A DNA stretch of 64,000 nt from Mumia xiangluensis (GCF_010994095.1 NZ_WJYO01000002.1:434001-498000), one strand, 5' to 3'; positions 1 through 9,666 are shown, counted from the first letter of the stretch. Program-made: numbers and translations. The notes: a model not told the origin generated them from the letters alone.

Positions 1-74
1 GCGTCGACGATCAGCTGCCGGCGGTTTCGCGGTCGCGTGGGTGGATTCGACGCAGGCGTAGGGTCAGTCAGCAC
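1..74 (-). CDS. TetR-like regulator, N-terminus only (runs off left edge)
   Basis: Reading leftward from a GTG at 74, the frame stays open to the window edge and encodes about 24 residues, MLTDPTPASNPPTRPRNRR then QLIVDA. A short Pro/Thr-rich lead followed by an R-x-R-R-Q-L-I-V-D-A segment is the usual entry into helix 1 of a TetR-type HTH domain, so I infer a TetR-family repressor whose remainder lies outside the window. An AGGAGG-like site lies about 13 nt upstream, a little far for a ribosome binding site. It would be transcribed in the same direction as the membrane hydrolase to its right. With so few residues the call is tentative. Confidence 0.4.
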   Translation of the reverse strand, partial: MLTDPTPASNPPTRPRNRRQLIVD

Positions 75-194
75 CGGCGTCGCACCGCCTCCTGTGCCCC
101 GACAGCAGATCCATGGCGTCAGTCAATCACCTGCCGGACGGCGCCCACCAGACGACGACGCCTTTGTACGGCCCGAGTGCTCGCCGCGGGTGGG

Positions 195-2759
195 CTACTC
201 GGTCAGCGGGTCGTCCGGACGTGTCCGTGCACCGGCCGACCGGGCGAGCTCCCACGCCTCCTCCTCGGCCTGCGAGAGCTTCGCCCCACGATCGGGTGGC
301 GGGACCGCTCGCACGGTCGCCATGCACTCGTGCCAGTCGGGGTTGCGCGCGAACCACGAGTGGCCGTAGATCTCGGCGACCGCACCGTCCTGGAGCTTCG
401 GGTCGTACGCGACGGGGTCGGCGAATCGCCAGTCGGCCCCGCAGCGGCGGGTGCGGTACGGGTCGGCGTACTCGTCGGCACGAGCACCGTCGCGCGGCTT
501 CGGGAAGTGCTCCGACCGCGCCCCGTCGGTGTCGATCTGGTGGTTCCACGAGAGGACCGGCCCCGCCAGCTGGTCGGTGGTCCGGTAGAGGTTGATCCAG
601 GCACCGTCGAGGTCGTCGTACAAGCGGGTGATCGCCGCGAAGTTGACGTACGCAGGGAAGGCCTTCGGGAAGATCACCCGCAGCTGGGACCCGAACGTCA
701 CCAGCGCGACCCGGTCACGCTCCGACTCGTCGAGCAGCATCATCGTCGCGAAGCTGATCAGGCTGCCCTGGCTGTGCCCGCACAGGACGAGGTCACGACG
801 TGTGCCGCCCTCGGGCAGGCGGTCGAGGTGCCAGCGGATGCGTTCACGAAGGTCCTCGACACAGCGCTTGGAGTACGCACGGGGCGAGAACGGGTGGACC
901 GCGTGCGGCCAGAAGGCGAGGACGTCCCAGACGACGTTGAGTCCGCGGCGCTTGCCCTCCTCGGCGACGGCCTTGCGGCTCTGCAGCAGCAGCCAGCCGG
1001 CCGCGGCGATCAGCAGCCAGGCGCCGAACAGCGCGACGAGGTTGGACTTCGCGACGCCGTCCACCCCGACCACGTACTTCGGCTGGCTGAGAAGGTCGAG
1101 ACGGCCAGGGAGGTGGCCGCACGTGCTGGGGTCGCGTGAGTTCATGCACGGGACGAGCTCGACGGCGAGCGCGACGGCCAGGATCATGCCCGCACTGGCG
1201 AAGGCCAGGCAGATCGGGCCGATCGCGTTCTTGACGCGAGCCTTCTGCACCGCGAAGCGCACCCGCGAGACCCAGCGGGGCGGGACCAGGAGCGACCCGT
1301 CCGCGGTGTACATCGCGGTGACCCGCTCGTCGGTACGGCGCCGCCGCCGCATCCGCCACGCCACCACGACGAGCATGATGACCACGAGGATGACGACGTT
1401 CAGCCCCCATGCGTACGCCACGCGGTCGAGCATCGGCGTCGTCCCGACGGTGACCTGCGCGCCGTTCGAGCTGCCGGTGACGGGCGTCGACAGATCCAGC
1501 GCCGACGACACCCCGGTGGCGACGGCGGCCGAGAACCCCACGCCGATGAAGGCGCCGATCGCCGTGAACAGCGCGGCCGCCATCCCCCACGCGTACGGCG
1601 CGAAGTAGCGCTCGGGACTGCCCTTCTGGGGGCGGTCCGTCCGACGGACCACGACGAGCGCGAGGTTGACCACGAAGAGCGCGAGGAGTGCCGCGACGCC
1701 GAGGACGAGGAGCCAGTTGGCGATCACGTCGAACCGCTCGGGTCGTTCGCGCAGCGCCGTCCACTCGACCCGGTTGACGCCTCCCATGTCGGCGACGGCG
1801 GCCACGAGCACCGCGACGCTGCCGACGAGACCGACGATGCCGAGGACCGAGGTCGCCGCCTTCCAGAGCCCCTGCCATGCCGGCCCCTCGGTCATCCGGT
1901 CGCGTGTGCCGCGCTCGGGGTCACCGAGGAGCGTGACGACCACGACCACCAGGACCCACCCGGCGATCGCCAGCTGCAGGGACGTCATCTCGCGCTCCCA
2001 CGCGAACGGGTGGGCGACCCACACGCCCATCGCCGCGACGACGAAGAGGCCCGCGGCGATGTGCAGGTCACGCAGCGTCGGGGTGCGCGAGTCGCCCGAG
2101 TAGAACGACTCCTGCGCGAGGGGCGTGACAGCGCGTTCCTTCGGTGGCTCGACCGACGGTGTGGGGGGCAGCGGCGTGTGCGTGCGCCAGGCACGGATCC
2201 GCTGGCGCAGCTGGATGATGCGACCCTCACGGTAGCCGCGGCCGAGGAACGCGAGCACGACGACGACCGCGGCGCTGAGGAGGACGGCGGCGCCCAGGAC
2301 GACGCTCGGCTCGAGCGACCCGATGAATCGTGCCTGGGGTGCCCAGCGCCACGCGATGAGGTCGATGAGCACCAGCCCGGCGGCGAAGGCGAACATCGAG
2401 GTCAGCAGCACGCCGACGAGTCGCAGCAGCGCGTCGCAGGTCGCGTGCAGGGCCCGCGCCGTACGACCTGGTCCGCTCGCGGGCAGCATGAAGTGGGCGC
2501 CGTTGACCATCCCGAACGGCAGCAGGATCAGCCAGAGCGCCTTGAGCTTGCTCCCGGAGGTGAGCCTCCCCCAGTGGTACGCCTCGAGCACCTGGCCGTG
2601 GTGGCCCGCGAGCTCGTTGCCGGCGGTGTCGACCGAACGGAAGTAGCGCGACTCGTCGTCGCCACCGACCTGCGAGACGTACGGCCGGTCGAGCATCGAA
2701 CCGGCGGGCGTACCGCTGACTCCGTGGACCCGCAGCTCCACCCACTCGTCGTCGGGCAT
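195..2759 (-). CDS. Polytopic membrane protein with C-terminal lipase-like hydrolase domain
   Basis: An 854-residue protein. It opens with WVELRVHGVSGTP, a His-Gly lead typical of the oxyanion side of alpha/beta hydrolases, followed by about ten hydrophobic segments in pairs between residues 70 and 610. The C-terminal 220 residues are soluble and hold the nucleophile elbow GHSQGS (Ser about 663) with later Asp and His candidates such as the YGHSWF region. I read it as a membrane-anchored serine hydrolase of unknown substrate, possibly lipid. The ATG at 2759 is preferred over an upstream in-frame start at 2831 because GAGGGGG lies just upstream and the extra 24 residues are low-complexity Arg-rich. 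It is divergent from the LigD-like gene. Confidence 0.8.
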   Translation of the reverse strand: MPDDEWVELRVHGVSGTPAGSMLDRPYVSQVGGDDESRYFRSVDTAGNELAGHHGQVLEAYHWGRLTSGSKLKALWLILLPFGMVNGAHFMLPASGPGRTARALHATCDALLRLVGVLLTSMFAFAAGLVLIDLIAWRWAPQARFIGSLEPSVVLGAAVLLSAAVVVVLAFLGRGYREGRIIQLRQRIRAWRTHTPLPPTPSVEPPKERAVTPLAQESFYSGDSRTPTLRDLHIAAGLFVVAAMGVWVAHPFAWEREMTSLQLAIAGWVLVVVVVTLLGDPERGTRDRMTEGPAWQGLWKAATSVLGIVGLVGSVAVLVAAVADMGGVNRVEWTALRERPERFDVIANWLLVLGVAALLALFVVNLALVVVRRTDRPQKGSPERYFAPYAWGMAAALFTAIGAFIGVGFSAAVATGVSSALDLSTPVTGSSNGAQVTVGTTPMLDRVAYAWGLNVVILVVIMLVVVAWRMRRRRRTDERVTAMYTADGSLLVPPRWVSRVRFAVQKARVKNAIGPICLAFASAGMILAVALAVELVPCMNSRDPSTCGHLPGRLDLLSQPKYVVGVDGVAKSNLVALFGAWLLIAAAGWLLLQSRKAVAEEGKRRGLNVVWDVLAFWPHAVHPFSPRAYSKRCVEDLRERIRWHLDRLPEGGTRRDLVLCGHSQGSLISFATMMLLDESERDRVALVTFGSQLRVIFPKAFPAYVNFAAITRLYDDLDGAWINLYRTTDQLAGPVLSWNHQIDTDGARSEHFPKPRDGARADEYADPYRTRRCGADWRFADPVAYDPKLQDGAVAEIYGHSWFARNPDWHECMATVRAVPPPDRGAKLSQAEEEAWELARSAGARTRPDDPLTE

Positions 2760-2847
2760 CGCGTCCACCCCCTCGCGCCCGAGACTAGACCTCCGCGGGG
2801 TCCGCTGGCGCCGTGCTTGTCGCACGTCCACGTGTCATGGTGTGGGC

Positions 2848-3735
2848 ATGGCGTCGAGCACTCTGGACGTGGACGGGCGGTCCCTCAAGGTCACCAACCT
2901 CGACAAGGTGCTCTACCCCGAGGACGGGACCACGAAGTTCGACGTGATCCACTACGTCCTCTCGGTGGCGGAGCCCCTTCTGAAACAGCTGGCGGACCGG
3001 CCGTGCACGCGCAAGCGGTGGCCCGACGGTGTCGAGAAGGACCCGTTCTTCGAGAAGAACGTCCCCCGCGGCACGCCCGACTGGGTACGCACGGTCGAGG
3101 TCGCGACGCCGGGCTCCTCGACCGGTCGCGACTCGCTGGTGTTCCCCATCGTCGAGCACCGCTCGGACCTGGTGTGGCTCGCGAACCTCGCGGCGCTCGA
3201 GCTGCACACGCCGCAGTGGACGGTCGGGCCCCGCGGCGGCGTGCGTGACGCCGACCGGCTCGTGATCGACCTCGACCCCGGTGAGCCCGCCGGCCTCGAG
3301 GAGGCGGTGGCCGTCGGCCACCTCGTACGCGATCGTCTCGACGCGGACGGGTGGCGGACCGTTCCGGTGACCAGCGGCAGCAAAGGGCTCCACCTGTACG
3401 CGTCGCACGGCCGCGACTCCTCACCCGATGCCCTGCGCGACTACGCCCGGGGCATCGCCGACGAGCTGTCTGGGAAGCACCCCGACCGTGTGCTGTCGGC
3501 CATGCGCCGCGCCGACCGGCGGGGCAAGGTCTTCCTGGACTGGAGCCAGAACGTCCGCGCGAAGACCACGGTCACGCCGTACTCGCTGCGTGGCCGGTCC
3601 CGTCCCTGGGTCGCGGCGCCGCGCACCTGGGACGAGCTCGACGACCCGGCGAGCGTCCGCCAGGTGCTGCTCGGGGACATGGCGGACCGCCTGGAGCGGT
3701 ACGGCGACCCGATGACGGGGCTCGAGGCAGACTGA
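2848..3735 (+). CDS. LigD-type polymerase/primase domain protein (stand-alone)
   Basis: A 295-residue protein matching the polymerase domain of bacterial NHEJ ligase D (archaeo-eukaryotic primase superfamily). Visible motifs are the metal-binding DLD in VIDLDPGEP (about residues 141-143), the TSGSKGLHLY segment about 35 residues later, which holds the conserved Ser/His nucleotide-binding residues, and a late FLDWSQN. Family members add ribo- or deoxynucleotides at DNA ends. No ligase or nuclease domain is fused and no ku or ligase gene is adjacent, so an end-joining role is inferred from the family alone. The ATG at 2848 is chosen; a CATGGT hexamer 6 nt upstream could be a weak leaderless -10. 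A GTG at 2842 is possible. Confidence 0.88.
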   Translation: MASSTLDVDGRSLKVTNLDKVLYPEDGTTKFDVIHYVLSVAEPLLKQLADRPCTRKRWPDGVEKDPFFEKNVPRGTPDWVRTVEVATPGSSTGRDSLVFPIVEHRSDLVWLANLAALELHTPQWTVGPRGGVRDADRLVIDLDPGEPAGLEEAVAVGHLVRDRLDADGWRTVPVTSGSKGLHLYASHGRDSSPDALRDYARGIADELSGKHPDRVLSAMRRADRRGKVFLDWSQNVRAKTTVTPYSLRGRSRPWVAAPRTWDELDDPASVRQVLLGDMADRLERYGDPMTGLEAD

Positions 3736-3825
3736 CCGCCGCTCAGCCTGCGGCCGCGGCGCGGGCCTCGGCCCGCAGGCGAGCGCGGGTCGGCGCCGTT
3801 GTGGATCGCCGTCGCGCCGCCGGTC

Positions 3826-4770
3826 TCACCGACGCGCGACCGGAGTCTCCTGCATGAGGCCGAGCAGCCGGTCGGCCACCGCGAGCAGGTCGGGTGCCGC
3901 GACGAGCTCGACCTGCAGCAGGCCCGTGTCGAGCCCGACCCAGCCGGGGCCGCCGACGAGGACGGGCGTGTCCCCGGCCGACGCATCCACGGCGTCGACG
4001 AGCGCCGCGGTCGGCACGTGGCTCGCCCACAGGTAGACCGCGGCCGGCGTCACACGGTCGAGGAGCCCGAGCAGCGCGCTCGCGGGCACCTCGAAGCCGA
4101 GCGACAGGACCGCCACTCCCCTGCCGGCCAGCGCCGCCTCCAGCGCCAGCACGGCCAGCGACTCGGCCTCGGCGTCCACCGACGCGAGCACGAGGGGACG
4201 CCCGCCGAGGTACCGCGGCGCGTACGACCTCGCGACCGACCGCAGCTCGACCTCGAGCCGCTCGCGGATGACGCGTTCGGCCTCCTCGCCGAGCTTGTGG
4301 TCGGCGACGGCGAACGCCGCGTCCTGCAACGCCGGCGCCAGGACGTTGACCCAGGCGCCGAGGACCCCCCAGTCGCGGATCGTCTCGGCGAGCAGCGTGG
4401 TGAGCCCGACGACGTCGAGCGTCGCACCGGTGTCGATGATCCGGCCGACCGTCTCCGCAGGCGTCGCGATCACCTGCCCAGGCGCGCCGTACAACGGCTC
4501 GTCGGAGGCGAGCGCCGCGACCAGCCCGCCGGAGTCGAGCGACAGCGCGACCCGCGCCGCGGACTGCGCCGGGACACCGCTGCTCACGATGCGGTTCATC
4601 AGCTGGACGCGACGGATGTCGGTCTCGTTGTACCTCCGATGACCGCCGTCGGTGCGCCGGCTCGGCCCGATGCCGTAGCGGCGCTCCCACGTCCGCAGGG
4701 TGGGGGTCGCGACACCGACACGCTCGGCCACCGCCCCCACGCCCCAGAGGAGCTCGGATTCCTCGTCCAT
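3826..4770 (-). CDS. MerR-family regulator with degenerate B12-binding-like domain
   Basis: A 314-residue regulator: MerR HTH at residues 8-75 (VGAVAERVGVATPTLRTWE, then RRTDGGHRRY), a helical bundle at about 95-185, and a Rossmann-like cobalamin-binding fold from about 190. The bundle keeps a DH pair at 157-158. The loop that normally carries the lower-ligand His (P-G-E-x-H) reads SVDAEAESLAVL, with no His, so classical base-off/His-on B12 binding looks impossible. The relatives CarH/LitR are light or B12 sensors controlling carotenoid or stress genes. The start at 4770 is chosen because GGAG lies 8 nt upstream and the HTH begins at once; an in-frame GTG at 4857 would add 29 unconserved residues. 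Confidence 0.85.
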   Translation of the reverse strand: MDEESELLWGVGAVAERVGVATPTLRTWERRYGIGPSRRTDGGHRRYNETDIRRVQLMNRIVSSGVPAQSAARVALSLDSGGLVAALASDEPLYGAPGQVIATPAETVGRIIDTGATLDVVGLTTLLAETIRDWGVLGAWVNVLAPALQDAAFAVADHKLGEEAERVIRERLEVELRSVARSYAPRYLGGRPLVLASVDAEAESLAVLALEAALAGRGVAVLSLGFEVPASALLGLLDRVTPAAVYLWASHVPTAALVDAVDASAGDTPVLVGGPGWVGLDTGLLQVELVAAPDLLAVADRLLGLMQETPVARR

Positions 4771-4986
4771 GCTCGTCTCCAGACCCCGCCCGGACAGGGA
4801 TCCCAGTCCTGTCGGCTCGACGTGCATCACCGATGCCGACTCTCTTCCTTCGCCCACCGAAGGAGTATCTCGCTCCGAGTGTGACCCCCAGAAATGTAAT
4901 CCGCCACATGGATCTTGTGCGATGAATCAGATTTGGATAAGTTCTGAACCAGTTGCATGCCGCGTTGTTCACTAGGGGGTACCAAC

Positions 4987-5274
4987 ATGGCAAGCATTGC
5001 CCGCCTTCCAATGCCTCTGATGGAGGCTTACGAATGGCAGTACGAGGGAGCGTGCCGTGAGGCCGACCCCGAGACGTTCTTCTCTCCTGAGTCCGAGCGC
5101 GGCCCTCGCAGGCACGCTCGCGAGCACCTGGCGAAGACGTACTGTGCACGGTGCACGGTGCGCGACCAGTGCTTGCAGCACGCGCTCAAGGTGAAGGAGC
5201 CGTACGGCGTCTGGGGTGGTCTGACGACAGGCGAACGGGCCGCACTCATCACTGGGGAGCGGTCCGCAGGGTAA
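4987..5274 (+). CDS. whiB: WhiB-family Fe-S transcription factor (WhiB3/WhiD-like)
   Basis: A 95-residue Wbl protein. The four cluster-ligand cysteines are at 23, 53, 56 and 62 (C-x29-C-x2-C-x5-C), followed by the GVWGG turn at 74-78 and a basic-poor tail. ESERG before the second Cys and HALKVKEPYGVWGG after the fourth resemble WhiB3/WhiD rather than WhiB1 or WhiB2. These proteins bind a 4Fe-4S cluster and act with the primary sigma factor; the WhiB3 class responds to redox state and NO. GGGGG lies 8-12 nt before the ATG. The gene is divergent from the MerR regulator across about 215 bp and convergent with glnE, separated by a strong hairpin. Confidence 0.95.
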   Translation: MASIARLPMPLMEAYEWQYEGACREADPETFFSPESERGPRRHAREHLAKTYCARCTVRDQCLQHALKVKEPYGVWGGLTTGERAALITGERSAG

Positions 5275-5287
5275 TGGATCGACCGAG

Positions 5288-5318
5288 ATGGTCGGCCGGC
5301 CCCGCACCGGCCGACCAT
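5288..5318. terminator. Bidirectional hairpin terminator between whiB and glnE
   Basis: A perfect 12-bp inverted repeat (arms 5288-5299 and 5307-5318, 7-nt loop) lies between the convergent ends of whiB and glnE. There is no T-run on either side, as is common for actinobacterial stem-only terminators. Confidence 0.8.
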
Positions 5319-5371
5319 GACCCGGTCACCTGGACCTCGTAGGGCAACGCAGGGGGCTCAGCCCCGGCTGA

Positions 5372-8326
5372 TCAGCCCCAGAACACGCGCTCGACGACCT
5401 GACGCGCACGTCGCGTCGTACGCAGGTAGTCGTCGACCATCTGCTCGCCGCCGTCGATGCCGCCGCCGAGCAGCCACGCGACGCCCGCACGGTCGTTGGC
5501 GTTCTCCGGCAGCGACGCGCCGGCGCGGTTGCGCAGCAGGACGTATGCGTTGCGGATCCGGCTCACGAGCCGCCACGCGTCTCCGAGCACGGCCGCGTCC
5601 TCGGAGCCGATCAGGTCAGCCTCCGCCGCAGCATGCAGCGCCGGGAGCGTCTCGGTCGTCCGGAGGCCTTCCACCGCGTGGGCGTGCTGCATCTGCAGCA
5701 GCTGCACGGTCCACTCGACGTCGGCGATGCCGCCTCGACCGAGCTTCAGGTGCGTCGCCGGATCCGCGCCGCGAGGCAGCCGCTCCGCGTCGACGCGTGC
5801 CTTGATCCGGCGGACCTCCTGCACGTCTGCCTGGGAGATGCCCTCCCCCGGCCAGCGCAACGGGTCGATCAGCGCGCGGAACGCGGCGCACAGCTCGGGG
5901 TCTCCGACGACCGGGGCGGCACGCAGCAACGCCTGCGCCTCCCACACCATCGACCAGCGGGCGTAGTAGGCGCGGTACGAGGCGAGCGTGCGGACGAGCG
6001 GACCGGACCGCCCCTCCGGCCGCAGGTCCGCGTCGACCTCGAGCGCCGGGTCCGGGCCCGCGGTGCCGAGGAGGCGACGCAGCTCGGTCGCCACGGCCGT
6101 CGCCGCCTGGCTCGCCGCCGACTCGTCCGCACCAGGCAACGGGTCGTGGACGAACATCACGTCGGCGTCGGAGCCGTACCCCATCTCCCGGCCCCCGAGG
6201 CGCCCCATCAGCACGACCGCGACGCGCGTGGGCAGCGACGTGCCGCGCTGCTGCTCGACCGCGCGCGTCGCGATGTCCAGCGCGGCCTCGAGGGTCGCCG
6301 TGGTCAGGTCGCTGAGCGCGTGCCCGACCTCGACCACGTCGACCCGGCCGAGCACGTCGGACATCGCGATCCGCGACAGCTCACGCCGACGCACGCGGCG
6401 CACGGTGCGGGTCGCCTCGGCAGGGTCGTCGTGGCGGCGCGCGGCCGAGCGGGTCTCGGTCACGATCCGGTCGTACGTCCGTGGCTCGAGCTCGTTGTCG
6501 TCACCCAGCATCGCCACCGACTCCGGCGCACGCTGGATCAGGTCGGTGACGTACGCGCTGCCGGCGAGCATCTTCGCGAGCTGCTCGGCGCCGCTGCCCT
6601 CGTCACGCAGCTTGCGGAGGTACCAGTGGGTCCCGCCGAGGCTCTCCGAGACCTTGCGGAACGCGAGCAGACCACCGTCGGGGTTCGGCGACTCGGCGAA
6701 CCACGCGAGCATCGCGGGCATCAGCTGGCGCTGGATCGCGGCCGACCGGCGCATCCCCGACGTCAGCGCCCGCAGGTGCGTCAGCGCGGCACGCGGGTCG
6801 GCGTACCCGAGGGCTTCGAGCCTGGCCTGCGCCGCCTCCGGCGTGAGGTGCAGCGCGTCCGACGGCATGGCGGCGACCGCATCGAGCAGCGGGCGGAAGA
6901 ACAGCTTCTGGTGGAGCCGCAGCACCTCGCGCCGCTGCGCCTGCCAGTCCTTGAGGAGGTTGCGTGCGGGATCGGTGCGGTACGCGAGGGTGCGGCCGAT
7001 CATGCGCAGCGTCTCGTCGTCGCTCGGCACCAGGTGCGTGCGGCGGAGTCCGTCGAGCTGGATGCGGTGCTCGAACATGCGCAGGAAGGTGTAGGCCTCG
7101 GTCATCGAGGCGCCGTCGGTACGCGCGACGTACCCGCCGTCGACGAGCGCACGCAGCGCCTCCGTCGTCGACCGCACGCGGAGACGCTCGTCCGTCCGGC
7201 CGTGCACCAGCTGGAGGAGCTGCACGGCGAACTCGACGTCGCGCAGCCCGCCGGGGCCGAGCTTGAGCTCCCGGTCGAGCTGTGGCGCGGGGATGTTGTC
7301 GATGACCCGGCGACGCATCGCGCGCGTGTCGGCGACGAAGTTCGGGCGGGTCGCGGCGTCCCACACCATCGGCGCGAGCGCCTCGACGTACTCCCGGCCG
7401 AGCTCGGCGTCACCGGCGACGGGGCGCGCCTTGAGGAGGGCCTGGAACTCCCACGTGCTCGCCCAGCGCTCGTAGTACGCGACGTGGCTGGGCAGCGTAC
7501 GGACCAGCGGGCCGTCCTTGCCCTCCGGCCGCAGGTTCGCGTCGACCTCCCAGATCGTGCCCTCGCGGGTGTGCTCCCCGCAGATCCGGATCAGCGTCGA
7601 TGCCAGCCGCGTCGCGACCCGCGTCGCCTTCTGCTCGTCGGCGCCGTCGGCGGCCGCATGCACGAAGACGACGTCGACGTCGCTGACGTAGTTGAGCTCC
7701 CGGCCACCGCACTTGCCCATCGCGATCACGGCGAGACGGGCGGTCTCGGAGTCGTCGACCTCCTCGCGCGCGAGGCGCAACGCGGTCGCGAGCGTCGCCC
7801 CAGCGAGGTCGGACAGCTCGGCCGCCGTCGTCTCGTAGCTGCTCCGACGCGTCAGGTCACGGGCAGCGATCTGGAGGAGCTGGCGGCGATAGGCGACGCG
7901 CAGCGAGTCGCGGTCGGTCACGTCGCCGAGGACACGCTCGAAGGCCGCCTGGTCGCGCGGCTCCACCGGCATCGTCGACGCACGCAGGTCGAGCACCGCC
8001 TCAGGATGCAGCACCAGGAACTCCCCCAGCGCGTGGCTGCCGCCCAGCACAGCCACGAGCCGGGTCAGCAGCTCAGGGTCGGCCTCGAGGTGGGTGACGA
8101 GGTGCTCCCCCGTCCCGGCCCGCGACGCGAACGCGCCGGCGATCTCGCACAGGCGCCGCAGGGCCAGATCGGGATCAGCGCCCTGCGCGACGCGCTCGAC
8201 GACAGCCGTCGACCGCAGCTCGCACTCCTCGAGCAGCGTCGCCGCCTCGTCGGGATCGGCGAACCCGAGGCGGGCGAGCCACCCCGACGTCGTGCGTACG
8301 CGCTGGGGCCTCTGGTCGTCCGGCAC
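5372..8326 (-). CDS. glnE: Bifunctional glutamine synthetase adenylyltransferase/deadenylase
   Basis: A 984-residue protein of normal GlnE length. It carries two nucleotidyltransferase cores: GGRELNYVSDVDVVF (about 208-221) and GGREMGYGSDADVMF (about 712-727), each followed by a DANLRPEG or DADLRPEG strand and a GIxDVEF/W-type helix. GlnE attaches and removes AMP on glutamine synthetase according to nitrogen status. The GTG at 8326 begins 2 nt after the glnA2 stop, so the pair is one operon. No in-frame ATG lies near the conserved N-terminus. The same glnA2-glnE order is known in mycobacteria. Confidence 0.96.
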   Translation of the reverse strand: MPDDQRPQRVRTTSGWLARLGFADPDEAATLLEECELRSTAVVERVAQGADPDLALRRLCEIAGAFASRAGTGEHLVTHLEADPELLTRLVAVLGGSHALGEFLVLHPEAVLDLRASTMPVEPRDQAAFERVLGDVTDRDSLRVAYRRQLLQIAARDLTRRSSYETTAAELSDLAGATLATALRLAREEVDDSETARLAVIAMGKCGGRELNYVSDVDVVFVHAAADGADEQKATRVATRLASTLIRICGEHTREGTIWEVDANLRPEGKDGPLVRTLPSHVAYYERWASTWEFQALLKARPVAGDAELGREYVEALAPMVWDAATRPNFVADTRAMRRRVIDNIPAPQLDRELKLGPGGLRDVEFAVQLLQLVHGRTDERLRVRSTTEALRALVDGGYVARTDGASMTEAYTFLRMFEHRIQLDGLRRTHLVPSDDETLRMIGRTLAYRTDPARNLLKDWQAQRREVLRLHQKLFFRPLLDAVAAMPSDALHLTPEAAQARLEALGYADPRAALTHLRALTSGMRRSAAIQRQLMPAMLAWFAESPNPDGGLLAFRKVSESLGGTHWYLRKLRDEGSGAEQLAKMLAGSAYVTDLIQRAPESVAMLGDDNELEPRTYDRIVTETRSAARRHDDPAEATRTVRRVRRRELSRIAMSDVLGRVDVVEVGHALSDLTTATLEAALDIATRAVEQQRGTSLPTRVAVVLMGRLGGREMGYGSDADVMFVHDPLPGADESAASQAATAVATELRRLLGTAGPDPALEVDADLRPEGRSGPLVRTLASYRAYYARWSMVWEAQALLRAAPVVGDPELCAAFRALIDPLRWPGEGISQADVQEVRRIKARVDAERLPRGADPATHLKLGRGGIADVEWTVQLLQMQHAHAVEGLRTTETLPALHAAAEADLIGSEDAAVLGDAWRLVSRIRNAYVLLRNRAGASLPENANDRAGVAWLLGGGIDGGEQMVDDYLRTTRRARQVVERVFWG

Positions 8327-8328
8327 GC

Positions 8329-9666
8329 TCAGACCCGCGTGACCAGCCGGTCGAGCTCGAACTGGGTGACCTGCGTGCGGTAGTCGTGCCACTCCGTGCG
8401 CTTGTTGCGGAGGAAGAAGTCGTAGACGTGCTCGCCGAGCGTCTCCGCGACCAGCTCGCTGCTCTCCATCTCGCGGATCGCCTCGTCCAGGTTGCGCGGC
8501 AACGGCGCGATGCCGAGCGCACGACGCTCCGCCTCGGTGAGCGCCCACACGTCGTCCTCGGCCTCCGGCGGCAGCTCGTAGCCGTCCTCGATGCCCTTGA
8601 GGCCGGCGGCGAGCACCATGGCGAACGCGAGGTACGGGTTGCACCCCGAGTCGATCGCCCGGTGCTCGATGCGGGCGGAGCCGCCCTTGTGCGGCTTGTA
8701 CATCGGCACCCGGACCAGCGCGGAGCGGTTGTTGTGGCCCCAGCAGACGTACGAGGGAGCCTCGCCGCCGAAGATCAGGCGCTTGTACGAGTTGACCCAC
8801 TGGTTCGTGATCGCGGTGATCTCCGGCGTGTGCTGCAGGATCCCGGCGATGAACGAGCGGCCGGTGCGCGACAGCTGGTACTCGGAGCCGGCCTCGTAGA
8901 AGGCGTTCTCGTCGCCCTCGAACAGGCTCATGTGCGTGTGCATGCCCGAGCCCGGGTGCTCGGTGAACGGCTTCGGCATGAAGCTCGCCCACAGCCCCTG
9001 CGACAGCGCGACCTCACGGACGACCGTACGGAACGTCATGATGTTGTCGGCGGTGGTGAGCGCGTCGGCGTAGCGGAGGTCGATCTCCTGCTGGCCGGGC
9101 CCGCCCTCGTGGTGGCTGTACTCGACGGAGATGCCCATCGCCTCGAGCATCGTGATGACCTCGCGGCGGAAGTCCTGGCCGCCGCCCTGCGCCGTGTGGT
9201 CGAAGTAGCCGGAGTCGTCGACCGGGATCGGCCGCTCACCCGGGGCGGGCTTGCCCTTGAAGAGGAAGAACTCGACCTCGGGGTGCGTGTAGAACGTGAA
9301 GCCCATCTCGGCGGCCTTCGCGAGCGTCCGCTTGAGGACGAACCGTGGGTCGGCGTACGAGGGGCTGCCGTCGGGGAGCTGGATGTCGCAGAACATGCGC
9401 GCGGTGGCCGGCGTCTCGCCGCGCCACGGCAGGATCTGGAACGTCGACGGATCCGGCTTCGCCAGCATGTCGGCCTCGTGGACGCGCGCGAAGCCCTCGA
9501 TCGCCGAGCCGTCGAACCCGATGCCCTCGTCGAAGGCGCCTTCGAGCTCGGCCGGCGCGACGGCGACCGACTTCAGGTGCCCGAGAACGTCGGTGAACCA
9601 GAGGCGTACGAAGCGGACGTCACGCTCCTCGAGCGCGCGCAGCACGAAGTCTTCCTGCTTACCCAT
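8329..9666 (-). CDS. glnA2: Type I glutamine synthetase (GlnA2-like)
   Basis: A 445-residue GS-I family ligase making glutamine from glutamate, ammonia and ATP. Visible signatures are the N-terminal FVRLWFTDVLGHLKS, the metal-binding EVEFFLF, the GSGMHTHMSLF ATP-site segment, and NRSALVRVP, which carries the glutamate-binding Arg. Length and the position next to glnE match GlnA2 of actinobacteria, which in some species acts on polyamine-like substrates. The loop matching the adenylylation site reads GYELPPEAED and keeps a Tyr, but whether it is modified cannot be told. Start: ATG at 9666, an isolated Met after low-complexity sequence. The upstream region shared with nadE holds a long palindrome (9735-9792). 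Confidence 0.96.
   Translation of the reverse strand: MGKQEDFVLRALEERDVRFVRLWFTDVLGHLKSVAVAPAELEGAFDEGIGFDGSAIEGFARVHEADMLAKPDPSTFQILPWRGETPATARMFCDIQLPDGSPSYADPRFVLKRTLAKAAEMGFTFYTHPEVEFFLFKGKPAPGERPIPVDDSGYFDHTAQGGGQDFRREVITMLEAMGISVEYSHHEGGPGQQEIDLRYADALTTADNIMTFRTVVREVALSQGLWASFMPKPFTEHPGSGMHTHMSLFEGDENAFYEAGSEYQLSRTGRSFIAGILQHTPEITAITNQWVNSYKRLIFGGEAPSYVCWGHNNRSALVRVPMYKPHKGGSARIEHRAIDSGCNPYLAFAMVLAAGLKGIEDGYELPPEAEDDVWALTEAERRALGIAPLPRNLDEAIREMESSELVAETLGEHVYDFFLRNKRTEWHDYRTQVTQFELDRLVTRV

Noticed and set aside
113-595. Plus-strand frame with a natural-looking first 25 residues
   Set aside because: After about 40 residues it becomes an Arg/Pro-rich shadow of the membrane hydrolase; no ribosome site.
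5633-8383. A 916-codon open frame on the plus strand
   Set aside because: It is antisense to glnE, Arg/Gly/Val-rich with no recognisable domain; a codon-bias shadow of a GC-rich gene.
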